DNA from: Lobosporangium transversale
Taxonomy: Eukaryota; Mortierellomycota; Mortierellomycetes; Mortierellales; Mortierellaceae
Length of the DNA stretch: 64,000 bases
Direction: 5' to 3'
Assembly (NCBI RefSeq): GCF_002105155.1
Contig: NW_019029017.1
Location: 1 to 64,000 of the forward strand
Part shown: in pieces, positions 48,754 to 60,864 of the stretch
Layout: the number at the start of each line of letters is the position of its first letter
How positions within the stretch are numbered: the first letter of the stretch is position 1
The notes under the pieces: generated by a model
Database searches by the model: none
The model's input: the letters and a program-made list of their open reading frames with translations, nothing else
What the model was told of the DNA's origin: nothing
Position numbers and translations under genes: made by a program

Positions 48754-49838
48754 TTAGTCTGCGCGCCAGAGAGAGTGTGCTTGCGTGGGTTCCCAGGTTG
48801 GATTCGAAGTGTGGCCCTGAAGACAAATGTAGTCGCGGCCATGGTACTTGACCTTGTCACCTGCAGCATACGTTCCTACAGGATCCCAATCGCGTGTGCC
48901 ATGCTTCTTGCTGTGCCCACCATCGCAGGAACCATGACAATGACTACAGCTACAGCTACAGCTATGCCTGTCATGACAATGGTTACCACTGTTATGCTCA
49001 CACCTGCTCCTATCCTGATGATTACTATTATAGTGCTCCTCTCTTCTCTCTAAAGACGACGACGAGGATGACGAAATCTTAATCTGCTCTCTTTCCAGTC
49101 TTGTTTGTTCTTCCACCTGAGCTCTCTCGAACGAGGCTCGCTCCTCTTCAAACCTCTTCCTTTCACTCTCAAACTTCTCTCGCTCCACCTGCTTTTGATA
49201 TTCGGCCTCCTTCCTCTCTTGCTCTTGCCTTCTCTGATCATTCGACACCTTGTTGGCCAATAGACCCCCTGCGACCGCTAACAAACCACCCGCAACCGCC
49301 ATTCCAGCATCCGCCATAGCCTCTTTGTTCTTAATTGACCTGATGCGCTTCTGATGAATCTCATTAATATGAGATTGACCACGGACAAAGCTGGTCGTAG
49401 CGGACGAAGTATTATGGTTCTTCACGCTCGTGGTTTGCAAACCGGGGACATTGTACGCAGTTAAGGTCAAGTCGACTGTACCATTGGGCTTGCCACCTGC
49501 TGTATAGACTTCGAAAGTGCCATTGAAGGAGCCACCAGCTGCATGGATCACCTGGTTTATGGGGATAGCTGCGTACGCAATCACTGCATCGGCGGTTGTC
49601 TCTTCGTCCATAATCTCGATATACAGTTCAGACTCACCATTCAATGGCAATGTGAACGACTGGTTCCACACCGGATTCTTGCCAGCATTCTTGTGAACAA
49701 ATGTCTTTTGGAACGACTTTGCGTTGTCGAGATCGAGACTCAGACGAAGATAAGGATCTTGCTTGCCAAAAGCCTAAAGGGTTAATATAATTAATATAAA
49801 GACATGTGAGTATTATTTGTATATTTGTATAACAAATT

Positions 49839-49872
<34 letters not shown>

Positions 49873-50090
49873 TCAACATCCTTCAAGACTGTAGCACTAT
49901 GGACAGTGATTGCAAGGGTAGGGGCACCACCATATGGGCACTGCTTGGTAAATTGGACTTGGCTACCCACATGACCATCCACATGAACATGGCGATCAAC
50001 GTGGACCTGGCCATCAACGTGGACCGTCTGCTTTACACTCGTTGAAGACGAGGTTGAGGACGAAGAGGAGGAATAAGTGGTGGAAAGCAT
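48754..50090 (-). CDS. C2-domain protein with Cys/His-rich segment and C-terminal CBM5/12 chitin-binding-type module
   Basis: Two exons (50090-49872, 49773-48754) give 412 residues. A Ser-rich start is followed by His-Val-Asp repeats (HVDGQVHVDRHVHVDG). Then a C2 domain spans intron 1: LAITVHSATVLKDVE, FGKQDPYLRLSL, NPVWNQSFTLPL, YIEIMDEETTADAVI. Next come a Gly/Ala helix (MAVAGGLLAVAGGLLANKV) and a long charged helix. A metallothionein-like segment follows (CEHNSGNHCHDRHSCSCSC, with SHCHGSC after it). Last is a CBM5/12-type module (WDPVGTYAAGDKVKYHGRDY to NPTWEP). No signal peptide is visible, so it is probably cytoplasmic or unconventionally exported. C2 suggests membrane binding, the last module polysaccharide binding; the combined role is unknown. 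Confidence 0.85.
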
Positions 50091-51293
50091 ACTACAATAA
50101 ATTCCTTTTTACTTTTATCTCTTTTGAAACAAAAAAAAAAAAGTATAGGGCACGATAAAATGGTGTTGTTATGTGAGTAAAGTCTGATTGATAATAACGT
50201 TGTATTGGTTTATTTTAGGAGCAAGGAAGGCACTGGAGAATGTTTGACAAAAAAAAAAAAAAAAAAAAAAAGAAGAAGGTATCCTCAAGCATTTTATATC
50301 AATCAATCTCCCGAGAAAAAAAAAAAAAAAAAAAAAAAAAAAACTATTGTGGTATTGGTCAAGGGGGAGGAAGATATACATGAACGCGAAGAGAAGGCGC
50401 GTTCCGATTCGAGTTGATTTGTCGTTTGCTATCCATAGTATAAAAAAGGAGAGGGGAGACGGACAAGCAATGGGATAGAAAAGGGGCATGTTCATATTTC
50501 GGGAAAGTCGGATAGGACTTTTTATGTTCCAATTTGTCCAGATGAAATGGATGATGACGAGCATTGTGAATCTATTAAACCTAAACCATAATCTTTCATT
50601 AATGGTGCGACTCGACGAAAGGGTACATTTAAAATGTCCCTACCTGTATCAAAACAAAGCCATATCCTAGATTTCATGGCAACGGTCCATCATCGCTACT
50701 ATTTTTTTTAAATATGTAGTGAACCAATTCTTCTTCGGGTTAAAGTGACTACATAGAATTCTCACGCCATTACATCTGTCCGAGAAACAAAACAAAAAAA
50801 AAAAAAAAAAAAAAGTCGAATCAAATAAAGGGGTCAGAACTCGCAATAGCCGAGGAATGAAGAAAGCTTTTTTCAGTGTCATGAAGAATCTTCACTTTCA
50901 ATCCCTAAAAAATAAGGGGTTTCTGTCAAAACATCATCGCGTAGAAACATGAGTAGATCCTTATTATTTACTACTCTGGATAGAGCAGTCATGAAGTGCT
51001 CTTTATTCAGTGAATCAAGGCACTTTTCAACTGAGTGTTCACTATACGGAACTATTTTGCTGGCTTAGTTATTCTTGCATTCCCGTAATCCTAAAATACA
51101 TGCATGGAAAGAATGCTACAGCTACTACTACAAATAACAATATACAAAGATTAAAAAAATAAAAATAAAAAAAAAAAATAAAAAAAAAAAAGGTAGTAAA
51201 AGAAAAAGAAAAAAAGAAAGACGAGTAATAAAGTAACCAAACAACCAAGGTAACCAAGCAGGTTCCCTTCTTGGAATAAACACAATGTTCTAG
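50091..51293. other. Intergenic region with homopolymer runs
   Basis: About 1.2 kb with A runs near 50249-50270, 50316-50343 and 50792-50814. Short open frames here have biased, non-protein-like translations. Nothing else recognised. Confidence 0.5.
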
Positions 51294-54009
51294 TTACTCA
51301 AAAGAGACCCCAAAAGGGACCAACCACTCGCCATCCAACTCAACAACAACCCTTCCGGGCCCACGCGTCTCAGCCAAATGAATCGTCAGTCGCTGATCTC
51401 GTCCTGGCTGAATGACTCCAAATGAAGGTGTTACCGTGATACCAGCAGGTCTCAGGATCTCGAAATGCATTTTACGGCGTGATCGATTAAAGAGTGTCAC
51501 AAATGATTGGACTTCGCCCGCAATACTGGCCGAGAACCGAAGCTCCTTCGGTCGGATCTGCGCTGGGCAGCTACCATCACTACCACTACCACCCAATTCA
51601 CCATACCCTTCTGCAGAAGGTGGTCGCTCAGAAAGAATTAGACTTCCATCATGTGCCTGTCGAAAATGGTGAGCGTACTGATTTGAGGCCAAGTGTTGCT
51701 GTTGATTCTGCTGATGGTAGTATGTATCCTGACGGCGCTGTTGATGCTGCTGTCGCTTACCGTAGTGGCCGTTACCCTGAGTATGAGTCTCATAAGGGCT
51801 TCTTTGATCATAGACAAGTTCCTCTGAAAACTCCTCGCTCTGTGCACTGCTTCCACTGTGTTGACGATCCTCATTTCCTATATATTTATACGTGGGGGAC
51901 AAAGACTGAGTCCCTATCTGGCGATGTAATGATGCTCGGTTGGACGTTCTATTATGAGCTGTAGGCTCCATCTCTGATACAGCACGAGGTGATTTAAGAG
52001 AACGTGATGTGGAATTTGGAGCCTGTCCTTTTCTACTGGCAGGAGAAGTCTTAAGCTGTGATTGCAGCTGTTGATACTGGCTCGAACTCAACCTAGCATT
52101 CTCAGAAGTTGACGAGTGTGGTACGTTTCTGCTTAGCTTCCCCACAATGTCACCGAAAAACTTTTTGCGTTGCGGGAGAGGCGATACCAAGCTATCTTCG
52201 GTGCCGCTTAGTACATTGGTCTCATATGATTCGCTCTCCTCATGCTGAGGTCTGGATTCTCGAGCGTATTTACTCTCCATGGAGTTACGCCTCGAGGCAG
52301 TGGTAGACTTCTTTGGCGTTGATAACCTTGCGGATGCAGACAAATGTGAAGTATATGCTGTACCAGGCTGATCCTGGTGGATTTCTTCACGTAAATCTAC
52401 AATATCTTGTCGAATCTTGGCAAGTTGCTTGCATGACTCCTCCAACGTCGGCACTAGACGATCACCATGGGCACCATAGAGTGATGACCGCTTCGAGCTG
52501 AGTCCTGAAGAACGAGGTGATCGAGGAGAAAGGGGCGATGTTAGGGCACTAGAGTCTCGATCATATGATCGACGATGCGTTTGCAATTGCACACTTGATC
52601 TCCTAGTTTCACGTGGCTCTGATGAACGAACGACTTGCTTTCGCGGAGTCAATGAGCGCTTGCCTTCCAGTAATGCTGCCTCCTCTGCAGCTCTTCTATC
52701 TAACGCAGCCTCTTCTGCTTCAATCTCCTCCAACTCGCGCTGAAGCTGCTTTTTCCTCTCATACGATGAACGACGCAAAGGATCCTTGGATCCCTCTTTT
52801 GGACTAGTTGGACCTTCCTTGACTAAACCTCTACCTCTTAGTGAACCTCTGCTGGCAGATTGCTGGAGCGGCTCCTCCAAAGGTACGTCTCTTGCTGATT
52901 GCTCGTACATGGAGTTGCGAAGGCCGTTCGGACGAGCCACATTGTTAGGACTAGCTGTCCTAGATATGCTTGGGGAATATTCTGAAGCCGCGATATGTGC
53001 ACTTATTGGCCGTGTCTTTGCAGTGGAGGTAATTGTGGCTCGTGTTGGTGTGACAGTTCGGGATGGCACTGAGCCACGACTCGTTGGCACCGCTATGGAA
53101 CGAGGGGGGCTGGAAACGGGAGCAGAGGTCGAAGGTGCAGCTGTCGACATAGATGACTTGTGCGGCAGCCTCGAAGATGGGATAGTGGATGATTGACTAG
53201 CCTTTGCTGTTATTGATGCCATTGTGGACGAACCACCTGCTCTTGATGGCGGTATAGAGGAGCGTGTTGCCGCAACAGTAGTTACGCGAGGAATATTGGA
53301 CACTGATGTTGGCGTAGGCCGTTCTGGAGAACCATCAACTCTGAGCATCTGTGTTGATGTTTTATTGTCTGGTGATGGCGTCTTTGTGGGTAGTTTCGAT
53401 GGCGGTCTAAGCATGGATGGCTTTGGGGCCTGAATCCTAAGATTACTCTCGCGCTTCTCTTTCATAAGTTCTTGGGCAACCTTTTTTGCGAAAATGGCAC
53501 CAGGACTCTCCTCCGGCTGAGAATCGTATTCCGGTTCTTGCCAAAGACCATCCAAGATACTACCAGTTGGCTTGGCCTTTGCATTGGATGCCTGTGCCTG
53601 TTGATACTCTTGCTGTAAGTTGGACATAGTGCTCGATTGTGTGGCAGGTACCTGTGGCATGCGTAGACTTGTGGTAGGCTGCTGAGCTCGCGGAGTAGAT
53701 GATGCTATAGATGATACAGCTTGCTTTGGTGGTTGTGGAGGCGTGGTCGGAGCATGTGGCGTAGCTGAAGCAGGAGACGAAGAACTGGCCTGGGAGACAG
53801 GTAATCGGGTGCCGCTATTGGGCTGCATTGCCAGGGGCACTCTTCGCTTTGAAATTGCACCAGGAAGAGGTAATTTTGAGCCAGGAGGAAGAGAGATTAC
53901 ACGGGGTTTCCTTGGAATGTTGTTCTATTTTTATATTAAGGGTTGGACACATGGCATACCAAAATGGACATCAATGGTTGAATATTACATTATTACATAA
54001 TACCACTCC

Positions 54010-54042
<33 letters not shown>

Positions 54043-55486
54043 TGCGATGAGCAGTAACTACTCTTTTGACGAAAAATGACTGTGGTACGTGGGGTCAACT
54101 TACACCTAGGATCATCTTGCCATTACCACCATTCAAGTCAAGCATGGCATAGAATTCTTCCTCTTGCTCATCTTCCTCGTCTTCAGAGTAATACTCATCT
54201 TCCTCATCCTCGTCTTGCTGATATAGATCCGCACTGTCTTGGTATCCTACTAGGCCTGTCACATCACTACCAGAACGTTCACTATCAATTGCGCCCTTTG
54301 GTCCGAACAGTGCCTCGTACTCGCGCTTTAAGGCTAATGCTGTCGATGAAAGTTCAGACTCGCCTTCCTCTCCGTCCAAATGGGGCTGTGACAAGTCTTG
54401 CTCGTCCCCCTCTTGGTTCTCTTGGTCTCCTTGATCCTCTTGGTCATCTTGGCACACTTGGTACTCCTGGCCCTCCTGGCCCTCCTGGCCCTCCTGGCCC
54501 TCCTGATTCATTTGGGGCTGCTGCTCTTCTTGTCTTTGCTGGTAGTGTTGCTGGTGCTGTTGCTTTTGTTGCTCCTCGTATGGCTGCAGTCGCTCCCACT
54601 GCTTGCGTTTGCCCGTAAGGGATGAGATCTGAAAGTCATGGGTCTCATGCAAAGGCCCAAGAATATCTGTTGGCTTGAGATTAGCCATTAACCGCCGTCG
54701 AATCTCCTCATTCTTGAGGTCTTCCCCGTCTTCAACGTACAAATCTTCCAACATTAGATCGCCAGAGATGATCATCTGACCTGATTGCATTGGTTGGCCG
54801 CTGCGATGAGATTGAACTCTGTTGTTATTATTACTGTTGATAGTGTTGAGTGATGGTAGTTCTGACAATTCCGCGATTGTTGACAGACGCGCATGGCCAC
54901 TGATGGGCTCATCATCATGATAGTTGGGAGATGAGGATGTGTTATTGGTTGTGTTGGACTTTGAATTCCCTTGAACGTTCAGTGATTGTTGTTGTTGTAA
55001 CTTTGGCTGTAACTGCAACTTTTGCTTCTGTTGCTGTTGATGGATTAATTCCTGTTGATAGAAATATGCTTGTTCCTCTTGTTCGTCCAGGAACTCTCCA
55101 CCTTCAGAGTTATTTTCCTGTACAGGATACCAACCATTCTCGATCTGAAGATAGCGTGCTCCCAACTCATCCTGGGTATCAAGGTCTTGTTTATTGTTCG
55201 CATAGGAATTGTGTTGTTGCTGTTGTTGTATATGTGAAAATTGTTGCTGAGTATGGGTGATAGGAAGAGCACTTCGTTGCTGAGAAGGGGAAGATGGCTC
55301 ATAGTTTTGGCAGGAGACAGAGGAAGGAGCAAAGCTGTCGTTGTCAAGAGAATATTCACGATGATCCTCTGTGCCCGATAGGAGTGAAGTATTTGAGATG
55401 TCGCCAACGGGCAAGATTGCCGAGACATCACACTCAAAAGGCTCAGCGGGCTGATCAAACGAGTCGTTATAGGTTGGCCTGTTCAT
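51294..55486 (-). CDS. Large disordered protein with C-terminal ASH/MSP-like domain
   Basis: Two exons (55486-54104 and 53924-51294), donor GTAAGT and acceptor ATAG, give 1337 residues. Most is Ser/Pro/Gln-rich and disordered. Exon 1 has poly-Gln stretches, a Gln-Glu-Gly repeat (coded near 54440-54510) and an acidic end. Exon 2 begins NNIPRKPRVISLPPGSKLPL and includes a charged helix (RKKQLQRELEEIEAEEAAL) with many Ser-Pro sites suited to kinases. The last 90 residues form a beta-rich domain: PKELRFSASIAGEVQSF, then LFNRSRRKMHFEI and PSFGVIQPGRDQRLTI. This is the pattern of ASH/MSP/PapD-like domains, as at the C-terminus of SPD-2/CEP192 proteins. A cytoskeletal or microtubule-organising role is inference only. 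Confidence 0.68.
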
Positions 55487-56149
55487 GATATGATGTGTGA
55501 TATGATAATGATATTGATAATGATAACGTTGATGTGTAAATGTATTACAGTGTGAGCCAATGTTTATGTAGCTGTTTTGGCACCAGCATTATTTGCTATT
55601 TGTGATTGTTAATATTATTGAGATTGCTGTTAATCAAAGAGATATGAGTTGAGACTGACGAGAGAAAAAAAAAAAAAAAAAAAAAAAAAGGGGGGTTAAA
55701 ATAAAAAAGAAAGAGCGATGAGTGAGTGACTTGTGATGAGCATACAAGAGAAGATTGGGAAGGAGAGAGAGAAACAATCGGATTCATAAAAAGTATTCGA
55801 TTGCAATCAATAAAAGTGGATGGGAAGTACTTCGATGGAAAGTAAAAAGTTTATACAGTCAACAGTTTGTGTTGTTTCTGTATTGCTGGATGAATTGGAA
55901 AAGAAGAATCAAGATTTGATTCTCGCAAATCGAGACGACTTTTTATACCTCTTTTTTTTACTAGTGACTACTGTTCACACCATGGGACCATGCGCAAGTT
56001 TTATTCTTGTAAAAAAATATAAAATTATAAAATAAAAAAATAAGGAGGGAAACTCATTGACATGCACATGACATACTTTGGACAAAAATCATTTAGCTTG
56101 CAACCGACACGTTAAAATCAAACAACTGACGGACGCGTGTCCCCTTTCT

Positions 56150-56181
<32 letters not shown>

Positions 56182-56223
56182 CCAATTTGTATTTCCACCG
56201 TTGCGATATGGAAGGAAACATCT
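55487..56223. other. Intergenic region
   Basis: Promoter flank of the ASH-like gene, with TGATA repeats near 55490-55530. An A run lies at 55665-55689 and a T run at 56153-56180, close to the P450 stop. No gene seen. Confidence 0.5.
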
Positions 56224-57188
56224 CTATTGCATCAAAGGAGCCTCCATGTCCTTGCGTCTCCTCATCTTAACCACATAGCTCTCGGTCGCAAAGGCAGTGG
56301 TTATGAATTGCACATAATCGGTTCTCTGTCGGGGGACGTGCTCAAGCTCATATGTCTTCACGATTGACGCCAGGATCAATCGCATCTCCATCATCGCAAA
56401 GTTCTTGCCCACACAATTACGTGTACCTGCAGAGAAGGGATAGAATGTATGGTCTTGCACGGGTGGGAACGGAGATTCATCTCCAGGCAGCCATCGCTCA
56501 GGAATATAATCTTTTGGCTGCGGGAAATACTCCTCACTATAATGGAGTAGAGGGAACTGTGCGAGGACGACTTTTTTTTTTTTAAAAAAAAAAAAAAAGT
56601 AAGAAATAAAAAAAACAAAATCACTGAGTGCATATATTTATACAAAAATGAAACCTCTTCCTCGATGCTCATGTCCTTACTTGTGTCTTTTGGAATAGTA
56701 TAGCCACATATGTTAGCGTCCTCATCCACTTCACGAGGGACGCCTTAATGATATAGCCAGAAACACCATGCAAGTCAATTATGGTAGAAGACATAAGCAC
56801 TCATGTTCATTAAACAAGAAGCTTATTTAACACAAACATATCCCAATTCAAAGCCCTGTGAACAAACATGCTTTCCTTACCAGAGGCAGCAACAGGACGA
56901 AGACGCATAGATTCATTAATACAAGCCGTAAGGTAGGGCAGATTCCGGATTTGATCGTATGAAGGTAATGCACCAGCAGAATTGTTAGCTGTCGCTTGAT
57001 CAATCTCCTCGCGCAGCCTCTCGAGCGTCTTTGGATTCTTGAGAAGATACATTAACGTATTGGTAATTGTAGTAGATGATGTTTCTGAACCCGCAATCCT
57101 AACATTGATTCGATCAAGCACGAGTTCGATCATTTAGATTCTACGTGGCAGGATTGAATAAAAAGCTAATCCTAAAGATCTCCCGCGT

Positions 57189-57229
<41 letters not shown>

Positions 57230-58251
57230 CGTCTGTCATAAAAATCAACAAATCTATGCACTTACAGAAAAACTAGGACCTCAGTATGTAAGGCACGATC
57301 TGTTAACTTGCCTGAAATCATGTCTTCATAATCATTCCCAGTCTCTCCGTTTCCACTCACTCGCTCGTTCGCTTGCGCATCAATCAGATACTGCAAGAGA
57401 TCAGCTCTCCTCCCTTTTTCACCCGCATCCTTTCTTATTTTTACTTGGTCAATTGGGAACTGAAGAAATGAGTAATCTAGGGGAAAGAGCCATCGTACCC
57501 ACGGGTTAAATGCCTGTTGCATGCTTCTTTTAAGTAATTCGGCCATTTGTTTAGGAAAGGGATGGTCGTCATGCTGGACCATCTGAAATGAATGGCCAAA
57601 CGCAGTTTCGCCAATGATATCGAGCGATAACCGGTTTATGAGTGAGCAAACGTCGATATGTCCTGGAGGAAGAACTTTGCCTCGCTTGACTGATGTGGGA
57701 TCTACAAGGATCTCATCGATCGTTTGAATCAACACCTGAATGCACCCATGCATAATAGGCTCTAACGAACGCAAGTATTGTAGGCCAAAAGCGGGCGCCA
57801 CTAATCGTCTCTATAATACACATTGCAAAAAAAAAAAAAAAAAAAAAAAGAGTAATAAGAGAGTCGTTTTACAACAAATACACGGATAGCTATAGTGTAC
57901 AACTAACCCTGTTCTTGTGAAAGCTCTTGTCACAGGATGTAAACAGATTGTGCTGATTATACAACTCCATCTTATTGTAGATCTTGCTCTTAGGGTAGTC
58001 CGCCTTGACCAAAATATCATGAATAGCGTCCTTGTCCGCAATGGAGATTATGTTTGGTGCTATAAAAAATGGTCAGCGAATATAGGATTATGTTGTTAAA
58101 AAAAAAAAAAAAAAAAATTTAGGACCTCTATGTCATTAACCATAATAAAAACACACTTGCCTACACGAACGATTTTTCCGTGTCGTTTATGTGTTGCAGG
58201 CAGGAAGTAATGGCTAGATAGTGCATGGCATAAAAGTGTGGCATCCGTCAT
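56224..58251 (-). CDS. Cytochrome P450 monooxygenase
   Basis: Six exons join: 58251-58161, 58059-57908, 57810-57266, 57098-56881, 56743-56681 and 56570-56224, giving 471 residues. Hallmarks are present: HKRHGKIVRVAPNIISI, the I-helix AGSETSSTT, the K-helix NESMRLRP (ExxR), PERW, and the heme loop FSAGTRNCVGK with its Cys ligand. Intron 1 uses a GC donor (TAG/GCAAGT), supported by the conserved VRVAPN reading. The last intron ends in an A-run followed by AG. The usual N-terminal membrane anchor is missing from the ATG at 58251. GACAG three bases upstream looks like a 3' splice site, so an anchor exon probably lies between about 58260 and 58450. Substrate cannot be read from the sequence. Confidence 0.92.
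57190..57229. repeat. 40-bp poly(T) tract in a P450 intron
   Basis: An uninterrupted T run on the + strand, poly-A on the sense strand, in intron 3 of the P450 gene. Its length may be uncertain in the assembly. Confidence 0.9.
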
Positions 58252-59946
58252 TTGCTGTCGAAGAGTACACAAGGAAAAAGTATATATTGATATTGATTTT
58301 CTGGACTGACCTGCGTCCGGAATAAACGCTAAGAGCCGAGAAAATAAAGGATCCAGAGAATATGGTGCTCGGGATATGGCTTAGTGGATGGAAATAACGG
58401 TTACGAATGAACTACAAGGGTATATGGGCCATATGAAAAAGGACAAAGACGAGTGTGAGTATATTAAATGAAGCCTGATGATGACCTATGATACAGGACC
58501 AAGGTTCTTTCCTCGCCATCGGCTCACGTAAAATGACAGCAATTTTTGTTCTCCACATGCTCCACATGCATAATTTGCATGTCCCACAACTGCAACTGTG
58601 GCCAAAGATTATGTCGCCCCTTGGGGTCTATACCTTAACCAGAAAGCTCAAGAATAAGAGCGTTGAAATAATCCTTGTGATGCTTGGAGATCTTTTTAGA
58701 TCACTCGAGGATCTTGCGTATTTTTTGATGAATGCATTCAGTAACGCAGGGGAGGTTAATGGCTTTGATAGAATGCCCATGAATGTTAATGTTTAATACT
58801 CGTTTTTTTGGAGAACAAAAGAGGAAAAGAAGAAGGTATTTAAACAAGCTTGGGTCCTTCATCCTTTATTGCTTCTCATCCTAGTCTCGGCTGGGCAGGT
58901 TAAACCAGATTTACTCACCCTTTTTTCGTTATTGTTGCACAAATGTACCTTCTGTCTCTTCGAGCCGAAGTCACGAGCTGTGCTGTAAACATGAATTTAT
59001 CAACATTACTTGGCAATTGACTCTTTGTTATTTATCTGAGACAACAATTATGTGGAAAAGAATATGATGTGCCAAGACCGATACCCTACGGTTACTTGCC
59101 TTGTCAAGACCAGGTGACAAAGGCGATAGTCTGCCGTGATCTTGGCTGATGGCTGCTTAAGCCACAGGAGACGACATTTGCGCTTTCAAAGTGTGGAGTA
59201 GAGGTGAACAATTGGAATCATATGGATAGGAAAGTGAGTGAGAAACGTTTCTTTATTGATCACCTCCTACTGTTTTAAATGATTTAAATAGAGTGAAATT
59301 ATATTATATACTTACACTACCTAAATGTGACTGATACGGTGTAGACCGCAAAAGTGATCTTTTTTTGACATATTTCTCATTCTCCATCTGCCTCTTATAA
59401 ACTTTTGTTCACACTCTACTTGCTCATTCACCTGCTTACAATTGCTCCTCAGGTGGACTGAAATGATCTGGGGGAGAGCATTTAAAATTTGACTCTTTTT
59501 ACGCGAAATGTACCATCCTTTTTTCTCATTCCTCGTTCGTTCTCAATTTAAAAGAGACCTCCAGCCAAAATGTCAAGTTTGGTCCCAGCCTGAGAGAGAA
59601 GTATCTGCAAGAGCAAGCCACATTTGCCTTTCAGTATGTGCATGTGCACATGAACTTCGTCCTCAGGCTGACGAGCCTAGTCTTCCTCTCTTTTCTTCTC
59701 GCAAACCAAGCCTCTGTGCATTTTCTAAACCGAATCAACCAATTAGAGCATAGATTCCTAATCGACTATGACGTTTTTTCTTTGACAGTGCAGATCGCAG
59801 TCCTTAGCCACATTGATCCAACATTGAAGATTAGAAAAACCTTTAAATATTGCGCAGACTCCCTCCATCGCGTCTTTCTTTTTTTTTTGTCATTCTCATC
59901 ACCACTTTTCACTACCCTCATCTCCATCCAATTCACTACTTTCATC
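58252..59946. promoter_or_regulatory. Shared upstream region of the P450 and SOD1 genes
   Basis: About 1.7 kb lie between divergent genes and probably include a missing 5' exon of the P450 (about 58260-58450). A perfect 7-bp inverted repeat ACATGCA/TGCATGT with a 5-bp spacer lies at 58564-58582. The SOD1 side ends in a CT-rich leader (about 59875-59945). The SOD1 frame is also open upstream; see findings. Confidence 0.5.
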
Positions 59947-60864
59947 ATGACTGTTAAGGCTGTCTGCGTCTTCCGCGCCAACGACAAGAACGTCACCGGC
60001 ACCATCCACTTTACCCAGGAGAACGAGGCTGCTCCTGTTCACGTCCAAGCCGAGTTGGGTGGCCTCCCTCAAGGCAAGCACGGATTCCACGTCCAGTAAG
60101 TCATCCACCGCCTATGTACAAGTACTTTTTTAGAAGTATTATTTATTTTATTTCGATCCATTTGATTGAAAGAATATTATGGAATAAAATATTGTTCATG
60201 TACAACCTAAGTAAATTCAACAACAAAAATAAAAAAAAGAGAGAGAAAAAGAGGGAGACTTCCAAAGTATCATTTGGTGCATAATGAAGGAATAGACGCG
60301 TGAGAACGTTTCTCTTGTATGCCGTACTTTCTTCGTCTTCTCCTTTTTTTTATCTCTCAAGCATTATCTGTGCATTGACTCCTTGTTCTGGAAATATTCA
60401 TATTTGATTTTTTAGTGAATTCGGTGATAACACCAATGGATGCCTGTCTGCTGGCGCCCACTTCAACCCCCACGGCCAAACTCACGGTGCTCCTGATGCT
60501 GCCGTCCGTCATGCTGGTGATCTCGGCAATGTCACTGCCGATGCTAATGGCAAGGCTACTCTTAACATCACTGACTCCCAGATCAAGCTCATTGGGCCTC
60601 ACAGCATTATTGGGTATGCTTTTTTTTTTTTTTTTTTTTTTTTCTTACATACATGTTGTTAATCTTTGAATAATTGAAGTATCCTAAGTATTGATATTTC
60701 CTTTTTTTTATTATTTTTTTATTGAACTCTTTTGGTTCTCTAGCCGCACTATTGTTGTCCACGAGAACGAAGATGATCTTGGACTTGGTGGACACGAGCT
60801 CTCGGCTACCACTGGCAACGCTGGTGGTCGTCTTGCCTGCGGTGTCATTGGTATTACCAAGTAA
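59947..60864 (+). CDS. SOD1: Copper/zinc superoxide dismutase
   Basis: Three exons (59947-60095, 60416-60613, 60744-60864) give 155 residues, the normal length of cytosolic Cu/Zn SOD. The enzyme converts superoxide to peroxide and oxygen. Metal ligands and signatures are visible: [17 protein letters not shown] (copper His residues and the disulfide Cys, completed across intron 1), [16 protein letters not shown] (copper and zinc His), DLGNVTAD (zinc Asp), [13 protein letters not shown] and the C-terminal [11 protein letters not shown] (second disulfide Cys; the catalytic Arg is not obvious from the pieces but fits AGGRLACG). The start [10 protein letters not shown] is the usual one. AATAAA at 61146-61151 is a likely 3' processing signal. 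Confidence 0.97.
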
